A DNA stretch of 64,000 bases from Centropus unirufus (lineage: Eukaryota; Chordata; Aves; Cuculiformes; Centropidae): contig VYZI01000054.1 of the NCBI GenBank assembly GCA_013397695.1, positions 1,653,209 to 1,717,208 of the forward strand, read 5' to 3'. Below, one piece after another: positions 1 through 13,794 of the stretch. The notes below the pieces were generated by a model, which worked only from the letters and a program-made list of their open reading frames with translations, was not told the origin of the DNA and did not search any database. The translations under genes and the position numbers were made by a program. The first letter of the stretch is position 1; each line of letters starts with the position of its first letter.

Positions 1-3000
1 CAAAGAACGGCACTTGATGTCCTCTTGGCAGCATAAGATCAACCTCAGAGTGAATGGGAAATGTGATGTAATCCTATACTTATTAGTTGGCAAACAGATA
101 TCAGCACCACTCTCAAATACTGCTAGCATTTATTATTATTATTACTTTTACCCTAGTTAGTCTTGTTAGTTTAATAACATATCTAGACATCCCATGTCAA
201 TTTTGGAGTGAATGTGGATGGAAAACGAGCACTTTATTTATTTTTAATAAGGATAGACACAGGCACTAGAAACCAATTGTGCTTTCCCAGTTTTTGTATA
301 AGTCCCCAAGCATCCTCCTACCAGCATCTTACAAACTCAGACTGACATGGAGCTGATAAATTGACAGAAAGTATCAAATGTCAGCTAGGACTCTGATTCC
401 TTCTGGAGGCCCTTGGGAACAAAGTATGAACAGATTGTTCATGCCAGCATACCTCATTATTCTAAGCAAATTGACTTCCTTATTGACTACATTGAAAGGT
501 TGTATACTAGTTATAATTACCAGTTCTACTTAATTTTCTTTTATAAAAAGGTCTGTACTCTCTACTTGACAGTATTATTTTGATTAACCTACTTTTTGCC
601 CCAAGAGGCAATTTAATATTTAAAAAAGAATGTCTTGATTGTATAGATGTATAGCATATGCACGCGATTATTGTGTTGTAATCACCCATATCTAATCTGA
701 ATGGTGAAATGCATTACATTACAGTTGGCAATGAACTATGAGATTTGGTAGAGATGGTGAGGTTAATAATAATATACACATTAAAAAAAAAAAAGTTCTG
801 CAACTACAGGAACACAGAGTATTTTGTGCAATCTACCATAAAATACAAGTGTGATGTGAAGCAAGAAGATTAAAGAATTTTTTTCATGCTCCTTGATTTT
901 AGTTTGTGACTGTTTTATGATCACTATATTTGGCTGATGGTTTATTTTTAATAATAATATGATACATTAATTTTTACATTCTCTTTTCTGTTGCTTTCAA
1001 ATCTAACTTTCACCTCCCCTCAATTGTCAAGATGGCAGAGTAATGTGAACTGACTACACTTTGGCCTGCTCATATGTGGCTAAGGTAATTGTTGGAAAAA
1101 TCTTCTTGGCTTTCTGAGAGTTGAGAAAGGGATTGAAAAGAGCCTACTGATGCAGAAACATCTACCTGGAATGAGGGCCAGTGAAATGTCACTTGTAATC
1201 CCATTAGAGTTATGCTGGTTGACTACCCCATGCTGCCCTAAGGGAAGCCCTTGATCTCCAAGTAGTTCATTGAAAAATAGGGAGAAAAAATGATGACTGG
1301 TTCAATGAAAATGATGTTGTCAAGAGTCTAAAGCCAAACGTTGTAGTCTCCTGTGTTCTTAAAAAAAATATTTTTTTTTCTTCTATATTTTTCTTTCCTT
1401 ATAATCTTTCATGCTATTGGGACTCCTATTGGCATTAGAGTCCAATTCTGATGCTATTTCAAATTGATCTTTGAAGCCAAGAAATTCAGAAACAAACTTT
1501 GATATCCTGCACATATAAATTTTTTCTTGACACATTAACAAATCTCTGTGAAATGCTGTTTTAAAATGACATATGCTTTTGTAAAAGTGACCTCATTTTA
1601 TTCAGATATTGGCCCTAACTATGTTTATCCTTCTGACAGGAAAAAGACTCAGTATGATTAGAGGAAAAAAGTAAAAAGTGAAGACCAAATTAGAATGTAT
1701 TCTCATCATTATAAAGGTAAAGTCTGCTTGCAGAACTTTTATTACAGGTAATGAGGCAAAAGACAAGAAGAACCCTGCTTGGTTTTCAGATCACAGGCTG
1801 TGTTTGCAAGTAGGAGAAGAGAAAATAAGCATCTTTTCACTCGTGAAGTGAGAAAATTTGATCTGGCATTCCATTGGTAGATGACATATAGGAACCTACA
1901 ATTTCATTTTTCTGTCACTATTCAGACTACAAGCACTTTTTAGAAGCTCCAGTCAGAGCCTGAAGGAATGATCTAACAAAACACATACACTGTGGGGCGG
2001 TTGAGCTGGGGAATGAGAGACTGCAATTAAAATGACCCTAAAATGGTTTAGAACAAGATTTCAGAGATTTATAGTAAGAATATTTAAAAGCAGTATGTTA
2101 CTTTTCTGCTGTAGAATGATTATCTCTCTCTAGAGAAATGAAGTAAGTACGTCCTGTTTAAGCAAAGGATTAACAGGGCTGTCATTGAGATGCCAGAAAT
2201 CTGTAACCATTGTGCAGGAGGAGATTTAAGAAACACATTATTTTCTGCAACTGCTTTACCACAAAATTCTAAAATCAAAATGTAGGGAAATTATTGCTTT
2301 CCAGTAGTTGTTCAGTGAAATTGACATAAAACAAATATTCTATTTTACCCCAGTGAAGGTATTTGGTTTAACTTATATAGTAGGCTGATAGGAGGCAAAT
2401 CTGCTACTTAATTGTAGAATCCTCAAGTATGGGGGTTATATGGGCATGTGGGGTAAGATTAAAAGAAAACTGCGGGCAACTGAATTGAGTTGTCTTTAAA
2501 ATTTAGGTTCTGGGATGTCATCATTCAGTGACTGTCTAATTCTAAAAGTGCCTAAAGCCACTATTTGCAGAAAGTTAATTTGCTGAGGTGATTTCTCAAT
2601 ATCTTGATATTCTCCTTTTGAATTAGATCAGAAATACCACGTCCAATTATTTGCTGTGGTCTGTACGACTATCTGCTGTATAAATTCTGTATACGCTACT
2701 AGGACACTGTCTTAGATCCTCCAGGTGCACAGGTTGGTAAGTCCATGAAGAGGACCTTTAACTCACATTGAAATGATTGGATTCCTCGCCAAAAGCAATT
2801 TTATATACACATCCATGTTTTTAAGTTGTTGAGTTTCTTATGCATGATTTTTACAATTTATAGATCCCCATGTCAACCCTGTCAAAAGAATCTGGAGAGC
2901 AATTCAGCTCACCTGTAAGCAGACAAAGATTAAGTTTCTTAAACATAAGTTTTTAGTGCCACCTTTCACACTCTGGACAATCTGAGGTGCATTAGGAGTC

Positions 3001-6000
3001 TGGCACATATAACACAAAATATACAATCCCCAAAATTTTTTTTAATAGTATCTGGTGGACAGGTTGGATGCCTGACTCCCTCCCATGTAGCAGTATATGC
3101 CTATTTGTGGGTACTTAAATTGAATGGCACATTCCTGATGACTATAGTGAAAGCTTAGGCCCTAATTTACACATAATATTCATAGATCTCTACATTTAGG
3201 TATCTTGGTCTGAGTTGGATCCTATTTGCCTTCTCAGGGTTGTAAAGAATCTGAATTCTGAAATCCCAAGTGGACTGAGAGGATTCTCTGTATCTTCTAA
3301 ATGTTTTGGTTGGTTTTTATTTGGAGCAGGAGGAGTTAAGACACATCTGGCTATTGCAGCTCACATGGGAGCCTGGCATTTACCTGGTGGAAGTTTTAAC
3401 CCAGGAAGTAGGAAACAACACACAGTGCATTGAAAAACCTGTTCTAAAATTGTCCTCAATTTCTCTTGTTACTGAGTTTAACACGTATCATGAAATGACA
3501 TTACTAATGCTAAAATGTATTCTGCAATTGCAATGTTATGGGCTAAACAAATATACAAAGTATATAAAAGCAAGTGTTCCTTATTGGATGTACAAGAAGT
3601 TATTGTTATCAAGAGCGCTATACTACTTATTTGTTGTATGTATCTCTATGTAAAACCATATATGAATATATAGAGATATGACTATGTATTTAAAAAGTAA
3701 GGTGCATGTGTAGTAGGTATAACTATATGTTATAATTGTTATGAGTAGTAAAAAACTAACATCAAAAGAATCTCTGCGGAAGCATAATGGAGCAGTAATA
3801 AATCAGGTTAGTGCAATTTGGTACACTCACACTTTACTTTTTCAGCAAGTCAGTACTGCTCTTTCCACTTAAAATGATAATAAGGGAATGATGCTTTTAC
3901 TACAGCTGTGGTCCAAAATCCTGTGTGCAGAGTAGTTACATAACTCAGCAGCTATCTAGGCTTGTGTATTCAAGCTCTAATGAATCCATCTGTGCTTTCC
4001 TACCATTGTGCCTATGTTCTACCCAGACCTGTTACTTTCGGAGAGGTGGAGCCAGCATGTTAGAAAACAGAAAGGGAGAAAAGTCAAGTGTGTGAAAAGC
4101 CCGTTGAAGGTTTTTAATTAACCTTTCACATTGAATCTCTTTCATGAACATATGTGAACATAAATGCACTTTGCATCCAGAAAGATGGAATTGTGTTACA
4201 CCTCTGAGCCCAGTGTTGTTGATCGTAGAAGTAGGTACACTTCTAACCTCTGGAGTTCTCAAATCCTTGCAGTGCTTTGCAAGCCACATATATTGCGGCA
4301 AGTCAAGGCAGCTCCACTTTGCTATGAAGATATAAGCCTCAGTGGGAGAAAATTTAGGTAATTTCCATCTTTGAGTGTTGAGAATGGCAGCAGGAATAAC
4401 AGCAGACTGTATACCATAGTTACTAGAATGTTTTCTGCCTGCAGGGATGTGGACTATTTCACTTACTTTCTTAAATGGCCACCAGACAGTAACAACTTCT
4501 GACTGATTTATAGCTGTTGAGATCCAAGATATCAATTTATTGAGTAGCATGGTTCCTCATGCATTCATAAATAAAGTATCTTATAAGTGACTAAAAAATG
4601 CTTGAAATACATATTTTTTTTCTTTCTCTGGCATCAGTGTCTTTTCACAGACGGTAAAACTGGGGGTATTCCAGGGTTTGAAAATGCAGCAATTCCCTTT
4701 GCATTCAAAGCATTTCACAGACCATAAGGAACCTAATATACCATAATGGCATTTTATTATGGGTACTTTACCATTGTACAAAAATGTCCTGAGGATTGCC
4801 TTTATGCATGTACTTCTATCGACAATTGTGACCTTGCTTTCTAGTTCCAGTTCAGGAACTGTATAAGGATAGTGGAAAATAATCCACCAAAAGGGTAATA
4901 TATGGTAAATAAAATGTCTTTTCAGGAACTGTGTGACTGGGAGATCTGTGAACTGGTCAGAGATAACTATTTTCAGGAATAATCTGTTTATTTAAGGAAA
5001 ACAAGTTAAAAATTGTAGTGTATATGTCTGGACTATTATAAACTTTTTCTAAGGCAAGTTTTATGGTTTTGTTCCTTCCATGTCAGTTATTTAGGCATTT
5101 GATTTTCACTTTGAAAACAAAAATTCCTTGACTGCAACTGAAGATGAGGTGCTTCCATCATAGCTGTCTTGAAGGCATTTAAATACCACATAAAAAAAGT
5201 GCACTTTAAAAGCCAGGATGTTTCCCCTGAGTATTTGCAGATGTCTATGACCCTCATGGTCTCCAGAAAACAATGCAAAGCTCCACCAGAACCACATGGT
5301 ATTCAGCAAGGTCTATTCCTGTACCATACGCCAAAGTAACTCAAAGCTAATTGCTTTCTACATCTCAGTTATACCCTCCCTCTGCTTCAATTCTCAAGTC
5401 TGAGAAATGTCTCGTTTGGTTTCTGACCTTAAATAAATCCAAATAAGCTAAAGGTTTCTCAGAACGTCTTTCACTCCTCCTCCTTCTTTCTGTTGTTTAA
5501 TGTAATTCATCTACTGACTCAATCACAGATAAACTAGCACAAATCAATGAAAAAGATTTCAATCTTAATTGCCTCTAATTCGCAATGGAATAATTAACTG
5601 AACATACTGTCTCCAGAAAAGCTTCTGTCCTTTGTTCTGCAGTTTTTCTGTGTCACATTTAATTGATTCTGGTAGTAGCTTATAATGGACTGCAAGAGCT
5701 CTCTTCATAAAATAATAAAATAAAAAAAATTTGCAAAAAAGACTTAGTGAATTGCATGTGATAAAAGGCACACTTCCAGTAGCTGGATGGACTGTAAATT
5801 GTAAATTTTACCTTGGCTCATAAACCAAACAGCTCTTAAAACAGTTTTCTGTACCACCCTCTCCTCCACAAGTCCAGCAGATAAGATTTATTGGAGAGAT
5901 ATAAGAAGGACATAAGGCTAAATTTTTAATAACTTGGAATTGTACTGTGATCCTAATAGTAATGGCACAAAAAGAGAAAATTGTCTGAAAGGTGTCCCAG

Positions 6001-7579
6001 TATCATCAAAGGTATATAGCATTGCTGCTTTAGCTCCTGTTGCTCAGGAATTATTCTTTCCTCTGAATGCTACATCAGTAAAAGAAAAAAAGTTGATCTT
6101 TTTATTATAGTGGTGTGATTTATTAGGGTACTTCTATGCTTCCTTGGTTTTTTTTTTTATAGATTTTTGACAGATCACTACAGTGTCCCTATAATCAAGT
6201 AAAGTTACTTATCATTCAGCATTGCTTTTTCTTCTGCTCTTTGGTTTGTACATTACACTCTTTGACAGTGGTTTCACAAGAGCTTGAAGATTTTCTTCTT
6301 CTTTTTTCCCCAGTTGCCACAAAATTCTTCTCTGCAATCTCCTTGAGCCTTCCCATTTCTCACCATGCAACTGTTGAATTGTTGTTTGGGTTTGGGGTTT
6401 TGTTTGTTTTTTAAAGACAGTTAATTTTAGTTATGGCAAAACTCTTAAAAAACAACACTGGTACAACAAAGATATCGAATTCTGGTGAGGCAGGAGCATG
6501 ATCAGATAAAAAAGTTTCATACACGCTTTTCATCAGGAGAAAACAGCATGGAATGACACAAATGAATCAGACAGAAAAAAAGATGATAAGCTATTAGGGC
6601 TGTTGAAAGCAAAATTCAAGTGACTGTCATCTTTATAGAAATCTGTGAGAGTCAGGCTTGAAGATACAGTGAAAAGGTCTATGAGAGCAGAGCTAGTGCT
6701 GTTAAAGTGCAGAGGGTTTTGGTTGCTTTTTAGCATAGCCTTGTCCCTCTGTTAAATTACAGCACTGTCCTCCTTTACTATTGAACAGTACCACAGAGGT
6801 GCATTTTCAGTTACTTGTTCTTTTGTACGGTGTGACATCCACTTTGTACAGAGATGCAAATAAATATAAAAAGCATGGGGAAATAGTGAACCAGAATCTT
6901 TGCCTGTTGTTTTGAGCTAAGACCCTCTCCTTTCTATTTTTCTGCATATCTTCTACCTTGTCATACTCAGATCGTGCCTCATTTAGCTGAATTACTCAGG
7001 TCACCTTAGATTAATTGTGCAATTTGGCACTGATGCTGCTGCTCTCTCCCTGTCTGAGTACTGTGTCTAAGAAGTCATAGTATAAGTAGGATTTAAGAAT
7101 ATATCTGCTTGCAAACAAGAACTCAAACTAGGAAATCTGGTGGTGACCATCAGCTTCTTTTTTATGAGTAATTAGTGGAGTAATATTCCTGTGTATCTGC
7201 AATTTTTCTCTACATTTTACAAGCCACATCGCTTCAATTCAAACTCCCATCCTCATTAATTTTCAGTGCATGGTGCTGAAAATGTTTCTTCCTACAGCAG
7301 TTTTGTCATGTAAGCCTATTTCACTAATTAAGAATTTTGCAAACAGAATGGCAATGGGACCATAGTATGCATCCCAGTTAAAAATGGTCTATCTTGAAAA
7401 GCTGGTTTTCATTTTTATTTAAAATCATCTCATATGGGAAGAAATTAAACTGAAAAGAAATCCCAAATATTTGCATACAAAGCCTGTGCTGTCATCAGAA
7501 AACTTTGAAAGAGAGACTCTGATGTTGTTTAAGACATCATCTTCTTTTGTAGGCATTGAGAGTTAACCTGTTCCCAGAA

Positions 7580-7700
7580 ACCCTAATCCAGCAATATATT
7601 TAAGCATATACTTGCTTTAATCAGCTACAACATTGAATGGAATTCTTGAAATGCTTAGATTTAAGCGTATGTTTAACTTTCATGCTCAGTTAGATTCCTG
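7580..7700. repeat. Degraded palindromic (MITE-like) ancient repeat
   Basis: The left arm starts at about 7,582 with ctaatccagcaat, then an AAGCATA-type stretch. The right arm, from about 7,650, carries the complementary kind of sequence (atgctta, aagcgtatgttt) around a centre near 7,633-7,645. This is the pattern of an old interspersed palindrome that I recall as common in turtle, crocodile and bird DNA, with arms of the type gatccagcaaagcacttaag. Both arms are strongly diverged. A related right-arm-only copy lies near 50,930-51,005. The family name is not assigned. Confidence 0.45.
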
Positions 7701-10700
7701 GTGTACTGTCAATGTTAAAGAATGTCAGTTTAGAAAATCAGAGTCACACTAGAGCTAGATTATTTCCTTTTCTTGCCTTTTTATTGTATGTTCAATACAT
7801 AACATTAATATTTATAAGCATATGGAAAGCATACTTACAGCTCTCTGCTGTAAATAAGATGCTTGGAATTATTGCAGCATTTCTTGGTTTTATTTTTCTA
7901 CATAATTTTATTATTTCATTTTTCTGCTTTCAGGTTGTTTCCTGATTTTTTTCCACTTTGGGTTTACCATTCCTTTAATACACTGAAAATAAGCAGCATC
8001 CTTCTTTATTTTCTCATATAGAGCTGTTATCTCTGTTTCTATGGACTGATTTTTTTTTTAATTGTCAGTGATTTTTTACACCTCTGGCTTTCATTTAAGC
8101 TTTATTTTGCTTTCTCTTTTTCTCTTTTCTATTTCGTTTTTTAACTCCACTGCTTTCCCTCATTTCTGCTATGCCATGACAGTGACAAAGAGTTAAGAAG
8201 GAATGCCTATGGTAGTTTCTTTGCCTAAGACCATCAGGAGAAACCCTGGTGCCTCAATATTTCTGACCTGGTGTGCTTGGAAAGTGGAATGATAAGAGCA
8301 AAATACCTGAAGGATACATTTCAATGTCAGACCTGTAAACCTCTCCATATCTGGAGGGGTACAGATTTTAATTCAAAAGCAGAATCTTTACCCAAAGAGA
8401 AGCACAGTTAATTAGATAGCAGTGTATATAATTCCTGGGGAATTCTTTGGAAACATTAGAAACCTACACTGATTGATTTTACTACCCACTGCCTGGTATT
8501 GAAACTATGAACATTAGAAGTCTAACCACAGTGATGATCTGAAAAGAGCATAAAAAAATTAATCAACATTGTGAAGTTTATTGTCCCATTTAAAGCTCTA
8601 ACTTCTGAAGGCTATTTTATTAGGCTCTGAGGGAACAGGAACCTTTGTAAGTTAGCCTAATAGATGTTTCCAGTGCTTATTCAGTTGTCATCTTAAATCC
8701 AAGAAAGGGAAGGGTTTCCTTACTATCCATTATGAGAGTAACAATTGGAAATGTTTGGACAAAGTTAAAATAAGAAATTAGATGTTTCATTGCATATGCA
8801 GCCCTTGGTGAGACTCCACCATCACTGGTTTAGCTGTGAGGCAGAATAGCACTAAAAGCCAGATGCCCTGGAAATATGAGATCCTCACTTCTGGAGTAAT
8901 CTTCCTGGATGATATGCCATAAAACCAGGGAGTTTATGAAATCCCTGCTGCAGCCCGATAAACCTGATATCCTTGTAGAAATACATGTAGCCAGACTGCC
9001 AATTTCAATGCCTCTTGAGAGCTTCTGCTCTGCAGAAAATTCTGGGATAAAACATTTTCCGACCAATTCAGTGTTTTTCAAAAGAATAAGATTTTTTTTT
9101 CCACATTTGGCTTTTGCCTAAATTATGTACTTAACACCATCCATTGCGAACTACATAAAAAAGTATAACAGCAGTATATTATTCTCGTGCTTTTCTTATG
9201 CATGAGATGATAATTATCTATACACCCAGAATTAAAAACAGTAAATGTCTCACATTCCAGTCCTGACGCTCTCTTTAAGGTGCCATATTACCTAAAATAA
9301 ACTGTGTAACTTCTCTGTCCCTTTGATTAGCCTTCTGGAAAAAGAATGGAATAACATACTTTGAATAATTTTTTATTAGTACTAAACGATAAAATATTGT
9401 TTTAGTTCTTAAAATTTGGTATTTCTTTTATTTTTTTCCTCATGAGGAAGGGAGAAGGTTGGGAGGGACTTTTTCTTTAATTGACAAACACAGAAAATCT
9501 TTCAGTGGAATCCTAATCTGAAATGCTGGTTTTCTAAAGGGATCACCATCCTTTGTAAGTACTGAAGCAAGCCTAATTAAAGCAAATATTGAATCAGACA
9601 AGATTTACATGAGTGTATAGTTTACTGCTTTTTGATTGTTCAACAAGAAGTTCTACTAACCTTATTTTTACTGACCGATAAAAATGCACTCCCTTTGTGT
9701 TTGCTACAGTGAAATCTCATAATTTCTCATTTCTACACAGAAGTAACTACCTCGTCCCTGAGAAATACTTGTAATGTATTTAGAAAAAGCCTTTCAATGT
9801 TCAGACTGAAAAATAAAATTACTCTTTCTTGAAAAATATATTGTGTTCTAGTTATGATACTGTCTATGCCCAGGTCAGCTATAAATGTTTTCACCATGAA
9901 TTCACTGTAAATTATGTCTTGCATTGAAAATGTCTGTCTTGTGATAATACCTGGGGCTTAGTAGTTGTCTGACAGCTGTGGATAATCAAAGCCTTGTTTT
10001 GGATAGAATCAGAGAAACAATCCATATTTTGTCACTGATGCTTCAGTGCAAATAAGTAAGTAGGACATGGAGGCAATGCTATCTTCTCATTTTAAAGGGT
10101 ATGCTTTAGAGCTGCCTGACACATCATTTAACATCCATTCGGGAATGCAGTATTCTTTGCTTAACACTGAACATTCATTTCTGCCTGAATTTATCTGAAT
10201 TCTTTCTTCAGCCAAAGACTAACCTGTATCCCATTGTACTGGGCATTTTCAGAGTGCAGGTGTCCCTCCCAAATGAACTCTCTTGTTTAGAGTCTTATGC
10301 ACCACCAAACAAAATAATCTGTGTCAGAGGTGCAGGCAATCATTTTCTCTAAAGCCAGCCACCTACTCTTCTTTAGTTTTCCTAAGAACATTGTGTGCTT
10401 TTTATTTTACATCCTCCTCTTCAGATTTGCAGATGTGAAACTTAAAATGCAAGGTATTAAAAAAAAAAAAAAGAAAATTACAGAGCTTTGCAGTCAAGCA
10501 CTATGTGTCTACAATTCTACAAGAGAAGAGATAATTTTACACATTACTTACAGACATCCATGTGATAAAAAGAAAAATAATATTTTCTATAAAAAATGCA
10601 AAGATTTTTATCTGAGTTTAATACCAAATACTAAAAAAATGAAAAGTGCATTAGTTTCTGAGATAGACAAACTTTTAAAATGAAGTTTTAAGGAGGTATT

Positions 10701-10920
10701 TCTATGAACAAAGCAAACTGTAAACTGAATATAAGAAAATTCTTCCTAGCCGTTGGATCTAGCATGAGTACACATCAGCAATGATACGACATGAACTCTA
10801 AACTTAGGAGAAATGGATACTTTATTGGCAAATCTGCCAGAAGAATAATCCATAAGAAAATCCTCTAAAAGCTAAGAAGAGTCACCTTTGTGTCTAATTC
10901 TAAAGTTATCCGATAAAAAG

Positions 10921-10946
10921 CCATCACACCCTGCCATCACACCTTG
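10921..10946. repeat. 13-bp tandem duplication
   Basis: Two adjacent 13-base units, ccatcacaccctg and ccatcacaccttg, differ at one base. It is a simple local duplication with no visible function. Confidence 0.85.
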
Positions 10947-11864
10947 CTCTTTTTGGGTTTAAGAACAGATTGCAGTTAAAATTAGGGCTGCAAAATTCAC
11001 TTTTCCTTCAATAGTTCAGAAATTCTCCCTCTGGTACAAAAGTATTCCTGGTGGAGGATGTAGTTGTCCTTATATCTAGCAAGCTCAGAATAAAAATGAG
11101 CAGATTTTTTCTCTGTAATTGTCAGGTTTATTGTAAGCATAATACATTATTACTAATTGGTTTCTAACAGCATTTAGAAGACCCAGTTGAGACTGAAAGA
11201 AAAGGGAAGAGAGATTCTTTGTCCCTGAGATCCGACAGGATAGAGATAAAAAGAGAAACAAAGAAAGAGATTTGCCTAAGATTTAAATTGGTCGGTGAGC
11301 TTGGATGAGACCCTAAGTGTCCTGATCCTCATGGACTTTCCACAATCCACCACTGCTTTGCTTGCAACTGGTAAAAGTGTTTTATGCCACCAAACTGTGA
11401 AGCACAGGCACCTCAACAATGCCTAGAGTTCTGGAGAATAAAATTCCACAGAGTTCAGGAAGGAGTTTTAAATATAAACACATTCAAACACAGATGTAAA
11501 AGAAGTATATTTATTTCGACTCTTGCATATATTTAGATTGACATAAGACATATACAATACTTCAGCAGGAATAATTAGCATCATATACATAGAGTTATAG
11601 CATGAAGAACAATCAGTTATGCAGGTTCTCCTTGGAAAATAAGCTGGATTCTACAGTGTCTCAGAATGGACCTGTGTTACACCGCAAAATCTAAGGAAGA
11701 ACATAACCTATGAGACACAGAAGGATTCAGTTGTCTGAATCACATGTGCAGGTAGTGCCATTTTAGGCATCCTGGGGCACTTAGGACCTCGGTATTGGAC
11801 AGAAAGATAACACAGAGGAACCATATGAGACTTATCTCTTTTTAAAGAGGTAGATGGAGACCAG

Positions 11865-12659
11865 ATGGGGCAAGTTGATGCTATCTGCATCTTGCTGCCA
11901 TTCTCATGCTACCTCTCCTCATCCTCTATCTGTTTGGCTGAGGAGAGGTATCATGGGGAATGGCAGCAAGTTCCTACCCAGAATGGCAAACGCGTTGGCC
12001 CTATTTCAACCTCAAACTTTTGGATTCCCTTGAATAATAGATATGAATCTCTGCAAGTGGAATCAAACTCCAAAGAAGACGATGGCTCCCATAGCCAAGA
12101 AACATTCCCTAGATTGACCCATCCCAAGCCAACTACCAAAACAACCTCAGTAAAGAAGAAAAGGTGGGTCTTGGGGGATTCCCTTCTAAAGGGAACAGAA
12201 GGCCCGATCTGCAGACCAGACCCATTACACAGGGAGGCCTGCTGCTTACCAGGGGACTCCATGAGAGATGTTAGAAAATTCCCAACCCCAGTTCAGCCTA
12301 TGGATTACTATCCACTTCTAATATTCCAAGTAGGCAGTAATGAAATCTGCAATAGGAAACTGAGGGCAATTAAGAAAGGCTTCAGAGCCTTGGGAAGAAT
12401 GGTGAAGGGCTCTGGAGTACAGGTAGTGTTTTTCTTGACCATTTAAATTACAAGGAATGATGAGACAAGGAACAAGAGAAATCAGGAAATTAATAATTAG
12501 CTCTGAACCTGGTGTGAAGAGCAAAATCTGAGGTTCTTTGATCATAGAGTGGCCTACACACCTCCAGGCTTCCTCTCTAAGGATGTGGTACACTTGTCCG
12601 AAGGGGTGTAAGAATAATCTCTAAGACTCTAGCAGGGCTCATTAATAGAGCTTTAAACT
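11865..12659 (+). pseudogene. CR1 ORF1 remnant with SGNH-esterase-like domain
   Basis: An open frame of 193 codons (11,865-12,446) is followed by out-of-frame remnants of the same protein. In CR1 elements ORF1 encodes an RNA-binding or chaperone-type protein with an SGNH/GDSL esterase-like domain. Visible here are a polar linker with NRYESL at residues 58-63, a basic VKKKR at 96-100, and the esterase block I motif GDSLLKG at 104-110. ICRPDP (115-120), ACCLPG (125-130) and DYYPLL (147-152) follow, then GSNE at 157-160, where the family usually has a GTND-type block III. The frame ends soon after QVVFF. Downstream, near 12,580-12,659, HLS and LINRAL-type residues, typical of the C-terminus, can be read with stops and frame changes. 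The first 30 residues may not be native ORF1 sequence. The gene is dead; the family assignment is confident. Confidence 0.85.
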
Positions 12660-12904
12660 ACATGTGAAGGGGGAGGGGGACAAAACCAGGCTTGATAGAG
12701 ATGAGTCTGGAAATGGCACTCCAGTCTCTGAGAGATGGTGTATGGGCAAGGACCTTCAGTATGTCACCTCCGAGGAAGTGGGGGTCAGTACACCAGGTGA
12801 CAAAGATGTAAATGGCACTGATGTGTCAGATAATTTAATGAACAGTCATTTAGGAATTAAGTCTATTCCCTTTAGGAGGCCAGTGGGGACTAACAGCCCA
12901 TCTG

Positions 12905-13690
12905 AAGTGCACGTACACCAATGCACACAGCATGGGCAACAAACGGGAGGAAGTAGAAGCTATTGTAGGGCCAGGGGACTATGACTTAATTGCCATCACA
13001 GAAATGTGATGCATAACTGGAGTGTGACTATTGCTGTATATAAGCTCTTCAGGCAGGATAGGAAAGGTAGGAGAGGTGGTGGGGTAGCCCTCTACGTTAG
13101 AGAGTGTTTTGATACCCTTGAGCCTGAGGGTGATTGTAAATGAGTATCTGTGGATAAAACTCAGAGGAGCATGTAATAAGGCTGAGATTGTGGTGGGAGT
13201 CTGCTATAGACCACCTAGCTAGGAAGAAGAGTTTGATGAGTTATTTTACAAAAAACTGGGAGAAGTCTCATTATCGTTGGCTTTTGTCCCAGTGGGGGAC
13301 TTCAACTTAACAGATGCCTACTCGAAGAACAATACAGCAGAAAGGAAAAAGTCTAGGAGGTTCCTGGAGTGTGCGGAAGACAACTTCCTCACCCAAATGG
13401 TGAATGAGCCAACAAGGGAATGCACCCAGCTGGACCTGCTGTTTGTGAACAGAGAAGGCCTTGCAGGAGATGTGATGGTAGGAGGATGCCTGGGACACAG
13501 TGGTCATGAGATGGTAGAATTTTCAGTTCTAGGATAGGTGAGGAGGGAGGTCAGCAGAAAGGCCACCTTAGATTTTCCAGAGGGAACAAGCTATCTGATA
13601 AGTATAAAAGAAGCCTATGGTGACTTGCTCACCTGTAGACATCTATGTGCTGGAAACTGGAATGGAATTCCAGTGAAGACAAAAATCCCA
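12905..13690 (+). pseudogene. CR1 ORF2 endonuclease-domain remnant (RT missing)
   Basis: This is the N-terminal AP-endonuclease-like domain of the CR1 ORF2 polyprotein, which nicks target DNA during retrotransposition. The frame from 12,905 reads KCTYTNAHSMGNK, then EEVEAIVGPGDYDLIAITE, and hits a stop at the codon that should begin the ETWW-type motif. After a frame change, GGVALYV-type sequence and VGVCYRPP are visible near 13,085-13,215. An intact stretch from 13,277 follows, with GDFN, RRFLEC, NFLTQMV, EPTR, QLDLLF and HEMVEF. The late catalytic motif, normally SDH, reads SGH (about 13,500), so the catalytic aspartate is lost. CR1-like sequence fades out after about 13,640-13,690. No fingers/palm or YxDD reverse-transcriptase motif is present. 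Confidence 0.88.
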
Positions 13691-13794
13691 CATTTTACTC
13701 ATAGGGCTTGTGTCAAGGTAGACAACCTAGAGACAAATAAGGAAATACTGTCTTTGAGAAATGAATGTAGGAAATTAATATCCTGATGTGGGAT

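Larger units (their letters stand above)
1..11860. other. Gene-free AT-rich block upstream of the large CR1
   Basis: I find no convincing gene here. Open frames are all under about 175 codons, have no recognisable motifs, lie on both strands and overlap one another, as expected by chance. The content is unique AT-rich sequence with many short A and T runs, a degraded palindromic repeat near 7,580-7,700 and a small 13-bp tandem duplication at 10,921. No CR1 tail was recognised in this block. It could be intron or intergenic; the sequence does not decide. Confidence 0.6.

Noticed and set aside
2913..2999. 87-base minus-strand segment open in phase 0 with a good donor (gtgagc)
   Set aside because: The acceptor tract is only T-rich with interrupting purines, and 29 open codons have a fair probability of arising by chance. 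The peptide is not distinctive.
4032..4550. 172-codon minus-strand open frame
   Set aside because: No recognisable domain, composition like its surroundings, overlapped by other chance frames; long frames of this size occur by chance in 64 kb.
9494..9554. 61-base open segment between cacag and gtaagt
   Set aside because: Weak acceptor, only 20 codons, low-information peptide.
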